Shown here in pieces: positions 5,392 to 8,522 of a stretch of 8,522 nt of DNA. The first letter of the stretch is position 1. Each line of letters starts with the position of its first letter. The DNA comes from Kiritimatiellia bacterium (GTDB taxonomy: Bacteria; Verrucomicrobiota; Kiritimatiellia; RFP12; UBA1067), in NCBI GenBank assembly GCA_016303225.1, contig JAEDMC010000132.1:1-8522 (forward strand), given 5' to 3'. The notes beneath the pieces were generated by a model. It made no database searches. It saw nothing but the letters and a program-made list of their open reading frames with translations, and had not been told where the DNA came from. Position numbers and translations under genes: made by a program.

Positions 5392-5421
5392 AGGATATCA
5401 AAAATCCGTCAGCGCCGTCAA
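5392..5421 (-). promoter_or_regulatory. Promoter of rpmI-rplT
   Basis: On the minus strand TTGACG (5416-5421) and TATCCT (5392-5397) are 18 nt apart, with TGA before the -10 (extended type). It lies a few bases downstream of the stop codon of the repeat-protein gene (5428). The predicted start is near 5385. Confidence 0.68.
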
Positions 5422-5427
5422 GTGGGA

Positions 5428-6150
5428 TTAGAACCACGCGTTCGCGATGACCATAATCGGAAGCTTCGAGCCGCAAATCAGGTTCACAAGGCCGATCTGC
5501 ACGCCATGCATATGGTCACAGGCGTTAAAGACGCCCAGCTGGCAGCCCGTGACGTCATAGGCGACGTTCACGAAACCGCAGGCGAAGCCATTGAACGAGT
5601 CCGCGTAATTGACAATGCCGCCGAAGGCCCAGCCATAGAACTCCTGCTGGTTGGCATTGACCGCACCGATCTCAAGGCCATAACTCGCGAGATCGTTCCA
5701 GTTGACGATGCCGCCGACCTGCAAACCGGCGAATTCCGCCGTGACATTAACAAGGCCCAGCTGGGTGCCGACAGCCTCCTCCCAGACGACGTTGAGCGGC
5801 GCAACCTGAAGCGCCTTCGTGCTGGCGTTCACAATGTTCGCCAGACCAGCCAGCTGGACACCGTAAACATCGTCGTGATCGACCCAGGACAGCGCCGAAA
5901 CCTGCAGACCGCGGAAGCCGCCCGAACAGACCTCCGCCACGCCGAGGTCAAGACCATAGACGTCGTGGTTGTAGCCGAAAAAGCCGCCAAGGCGCAAGCC
6001 GTAGACGTCGCTCATGACGGGCGGCAGCTGAATCGGTGCAGCAAGGCCAATGCCAATCGGCGACCAGGCCCAGGAACGCTCCTCAGCCTTCGCCGAAACT
6101 CCGAGACCGATCGCCAGCGCGACCGCCATCATCATCGTGGATTTCTTCAT
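5428..6150 (-). CDS. Secreted repeat protein, LA_2272 surface-repeat type
   Basis: This 240-aa protein has a signal peptide (MKKSTMMMAVALAIGLGVSA, with likely cleavage after AKA at about 22). From about residue 49 it consists of about twelve repeats of 14-17 residues. The pattern is roughly x-Y-G-L-Q-L-G-x-x-N followed by five variable residues; examples are VYGLDLG, VYGVQLAG, AGLQVGGIVN, SYGLEIGAVN and VTGCQLGVFN. This resembles the LA_2272 surface-repeat proteins first noted in Leptospira, of unknown function. A beta-strand solenoid or outer-membrane-associated sheet is likely (inference). The start at 6150 has AAGGAG 7 nt upstream, and its ATG overlaps the gyrA stop (ATGA), so it is translationally coupled to gyrA. 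The same frame is open upstream into gyrA (to 6483), but the signal peptide and ribosome binding site fix this start. Confidence 0.87.
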   Translation of the reverse strand: MKKSTMMMAVALAIGLGVSAKAEERSWAWSPIGIGLAAPIQLPPVMSDVYGLRLGGFFGYNHDVYGLDLGVAEVCSGGFRGLQVSALSWVDHDDVYGVQLAGLANIVNASTKALQVAPLNVVWEEAVGTQLGLVNVTAEFAGLQVGGIVNWNDLASYGLEIGAVNANQQEFYGWAFGGIVNYADSFNGFACGFVNVAYDVTGCQLGVFNACDHMHGVQIGLVNLICGSKLPIMVIANAWF

Positions 6151-8522
6151 GTCTGTTCTCCTTGATTGGTGGGTGTGTTCAAAATGTCGTCGGCACTGAT
6201 CGCCGCCGGGGCCTCGTCCTCCGCGCCGTCGCAGACGGAAACGGAAACGAGAACCGCGCCTTCCGAGAGACGGACGAGCTTCACGCCCTGCGCCATACGG
6301 CCCTGGACGCTGAACTGCGAAACGGGACTGCGGACCATCTGCTGGTCGCTCGTGATGGAAATGACGTTCTCGTCGTCCTTCACCGCATGCGCCGCCACGA
6401 CCTCGCCGTTGCGGTCCGCCCCCTTGATGCCGATCATGCCCTGGCCGCCGCGGTTGTGGCGCGTGAAGTCCTTGAACTCGCAACGCTTGCCGTAGCCGTT
6501 CGCCGTCGCGATGAACAGCGTCTTCGCGTCATCCACGACGTCAAAGCTGACGACGCGATCGCCCTCGAGGAGCCGGATGCCCCTCACGCCTGTCGCGTTG
6601 CGGCCCATCCGCCGGACGTCCGTCGCCGCAAAGCGCATCGCGCGCCCGTTCTTGGTCAGCATCAGCACGTCTTCGCTCGGCTTCACCAGCTTCACCGCCA
6701 CAAGCTCGTCGCCCTCTTCGATGTTGATCGCGCGGATGCCCGACTTGTTCACGTTCTGGAAATCGCCCAGAAGCGTCTTCTTGACCGTGCCGTCCCTCGT
6801 CGCGAAGAAGACGTCAACGTCGCCCTCGAACGAGCGGATCGGCAGGAGCTGCAGGACCTGCTCGCCCTCCTGCAGGTTGAGCAAATTGATGAGCGGACGC
6901 CCGAAGCTCGTCTTCTGTGCCTCCGGAATCTCGTACGCGCCCTTGACGAAGAGACGCCCGGTGTTCGTGAAGAACATGAGCTCGTCGTGCGTCTCGCAGA
7001 CGAAGACGAGACGGATGAAGTCCTCCTCCTTCACCTGCGCGCCGCGGACGCCGTGACCGCCACGCTTCTGCTCCTTGTACTCCGTGAGCGCGACGCGCTT
7101 CACGTAGCCGCGGTTCGACAGCGTGATGACGCACGGCTCGTCGGGGATGAGGTCCTTCACCGAAACCTCGTTCGCATCCGCCACGATCTCCGTGCGGCGC
7201 TTCGAGTCCTCCTTCGAGCAGTAGCGCGTCTTCAGGTCGGCGAGATCCTCGCGGATGAGCGCATAGACCTTCTCGGGATCAGCGAGGATCGCCTGATACT
7301 CGGCAATCGCCGCCAGGAGCTTCGCGAGCTCGTCGCTGAGCTTGTCACGCTCGAGGCCGACGAGCTGGTAGAGACGCATCTCGAGAATCGCGTTCACCTG
7401 CAGATCGGTGAAGCCGAAGCGCTCCTGCAGCTTCTGCTTCGCCTCGTCGCGGCTCTTCGACGCGCGAATCATACGAACCACCTCGTCGAGGTTGTCGATC
7501 GCCAGGAGGAGACCGTCGATGATGTGCTTGCGGGACTCAGCCTTCTTGAGCTCGAACCGCGTCCGCCGCGTGATCACGTCGAAACGATGGTCGACGTAGC
7601 ACTTGAAATAGTCCTTGAGATTGAGGATCTTCGGACGCCCGCCAACGATCGCCAGCATGATCGCGCCGAAGGTGGACTGCAGGGCCGTATGCTTGTAGAG
7701 GTGATTGAGGACCACCTCGCCCATCGCACCCTTCTTGATCTCCACCACGATGCGGATGTCGTCCTTCGACTCGTCGCGGATGTCGGAGATGCCCTCGATC
7801 ACCTTGTCCTTCACGAGATCCGCCATGTGCTTGATCATGTCGGTCTTGTTGACGGCATAGGGAATCTCGGTGATGATGATGCGCTCGCGGCCGCCCTTCT
7901 CGACCTCGACCTCGGCCTTGCCGCGGACGGTGAGCTGGCCCTTCCCGAGCTTGTACATCGCGTTGATGCCGTTGTAGCCGCAGACCGTCGCGCCGGTCGG
8001 GAAGTCCGGACCCTTCACGAACTGCATCAGGTCGTCGACCGTGCACTCCTCGCGGTGCTGCACGTAGTAGTCGATGCCGTCGCAGAGCTCTCCGAGGTTG
8101 TGCGGCGGAATGTTCGTCGCCATGCCGACGGCAATGCCCGAGGAGCCGTTGAGGAAGAGGTTCGGAAGCTTCGCCGGCAGGACCGTCGGCTCCTGCAAGG
8201 TCTCGTCGTAGTTCGGGACGAGGTCAACCGTGTCCTTCTCGAGATCGCCCAAGAGCTCGTCGGTGACGCGCTGCATGCGGACTTCGGTGTAACGCATCGC
8301 CGCAGCGCTGTCGCCGTCGATGGAGCCGAAGTTGCCGTGGCCGTCCACCAGCGGCACGCGCAGCGAGAACGGCTGGGCCATGCGGACGATCGTGTCGTAG
8401 ACGGACGAATCGCCGTGCGGATGGTACTTGCCGATCACTTCGCCCACCACGCGGGCCGACTTCACGTGCTTCGTGTTCCACTCGTTGTGAAGCTCGTGCA
8501 TCGCGAAGAGACAGCGGCGGTG
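6147..8522 (-). CDS. gyrA: DNA gyrase subunit A, 5' end beyond window
   Basis: Gyrase A forms the breakage-reunion part of the A2B2 topoisomerase that introduces negative supercoils. Visible are 791 residues, beginning HRRCLFAMHELHNEW, which aligns with E. coli residue 45; about 44 residues are missing, for a total near 835. The catalytic tyrosine is in AAAMRYTE (visible residue 78, equivalent to E. coli Tyr122). The quinolone-determining positions in HPHGDSSVYDTIV are Ser and Asp (equivalents of Ser83 and Asp87), the usual susceptible residues. The GyrA box is QKRGGHG (7050-7070), which together with a full C-terminal pinwheel favours GyrA over ParC. The protein ends in an acidic tail (DGAEDEAPA). 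The methionine at 8501 is internal, because the frame continues with conserved residues to the window edge. The stop overlaps the next gene by 4 nt. Confidence 0.97.
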   Translation of the reverse strand, partial: HRRCLFAMHELHNEWNTKHVKSARVVGEVIGKYHPHGDSSVYDTIVRMAQPFSLRVPLVDGHGNFGSIDGDSAAAMRYTEVRMQRVTDELLGDLEKDTVDLVPNYDETLQEPTVLPAKLPNLFLNGSSGIAVGMATNIPPHNLGELCDGIDYYVQHREECTVDDLMQFVKGPDFPTGATVCGYNGINAMYKLGKGQLTVRGKAEVEVEKGGRERIIITEIPYAVNKTDMIKHMADLVKDKVIEGISDIRDESKDDIRIVVEIKKGAMGEVVLNHLYKHTALQSTFGAIMLAIVGGRPKILNLKDYFKCYVDHRFDVITRRTRFELKKAESRKHIIDGLLLAIDNLDEVVRMIRASKSRDEAKQKLQERFGFTDLQVNAILEMRLYQLVGLERDKLSDELAKLLAAIAEYQAILADPEKVYALIREDLADLKTRYCSKEDSKRRTEIVADANEVSVKDLIPDEPCVITLSNRGYVKRVALTEYKEQKRGGHGVRGAQVKEEDFIRLVFVCETHDELMFFTNTGRLFVKGAYEIPEAQKTSFGRPLINLLNLQEGEQVLQLLPIRSFEGDVDVFFATRDGTVKKTLLGDFQNVNKSGIRAINIEEGDELVAVKLVKPSEDVLMLTKNGRAMRFAATDVRRMGRNATGVRGIRLLEGDRVVSFDVVDDAKTLFIATANGYGKRCEFKDFTRHNRGGQGMIGIKGADRNGEVVAAHAVKDDENVISITSDQQMVRSPVSQFSVQGRMAQGVKLVRLSEGAVLVSVSVCDGAEDEAPAAISADDILNTPTNQGEQT

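Noticed and set aside
5405..5420. Terminator after the surface-repeat gene
   Set aside because: TGACGG appears twice as a direct repeat, not an inverted one, so no stem forms; the following T-run is part of the rpmI promoter spacer.
6151..6483. Extension of the surface-repeat protein upstream into gyrA
   Set aside because: The extension is out of frame with gyrA and would bury a clear signal peptide and its ribosome binding site.
6147..8522. Topoisomerase IV subunit ParC instead of GyrA
   Set aside because: A recognisable GyrA box (QKRGGHG), a full-length pinwheel domain and overall similarity to GyrA favour gyrase.

Overview
All the genes in this window lie on the minus strand, so transcription runs from high to low coordinates. 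The only family-level clues to the organism are a GC-rich composition, a stand-alone prepilin-type protein (a class often multiplied in Lentisphaerae, Kiritimatiellota and Verrucomicrobia), and a repeat protein of the LA_2272 surface-repeat type. Together they suggest a Gram-negative bacterium, possibly of the PVC group. This is inference; no rRNA or other marker in the window settles it.

Layout in order of transcription. (1) 8522-6147: DNA gyrase subunit A (gyrA), lacking only about its first 44 residues beyond the window edge. (2) 6150-5428: a secreted protein made of about twelve 15-residue repeats, joined to gyrA by a 4-nt ATGA overlap. (3) 5421-5316: a promoter and a leader with a small hairpin, then rpmI (L35) and rplT (L20), ending in a strong intrinsic terminator. 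infC, the usual first gene of this operon, is not here. (4) A promoter embedded in that terminator drives a small zinc-ribbon/coiled-coil protein (4632-4258), coupled by a GTGA overlap to a CDP-alcohol phosphatidyltransferase resembling PgsA (4261-3635). (5) A promoter overlapping the 3' end of pgsA drives a prepilin-like protein (3584-2862), followed after 6 nt by the replication-restart helicase priA (2855-585), and after 8 nt by an unrecognised Trp-rich protein that runs off the window (576-1).

Most genes are housekeeping: chromosome topology, translation, phospholipid synthesis and replication restart. Coding density is very high and no intergenic gap exceeds about 115 nt. There is no tRNA, rRNA, CRISPR array, insertion sequence or phage gene.

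The most unusual signal is inside priA. Four different short tandem arrays, all with a period of 7 bp (or 14 = 2x7), sit in frame at places that look like linkers or loops between PriA domains. Their units, read on the + strand, are CCCCTAA, TGGCAGT, CCCGCCT and TTTGAAATCTGAGA. I saw no comparable array elsewhere in the window. One array has six G-runs on the coding strand and should be able to form a G-quadruplex in DNA and mRNA. Because 7 is not a multiple of 3, gain or loss of a single unit would shift the priA frame. A separate perfect 12-bp hairpin lies just inside the priA start.
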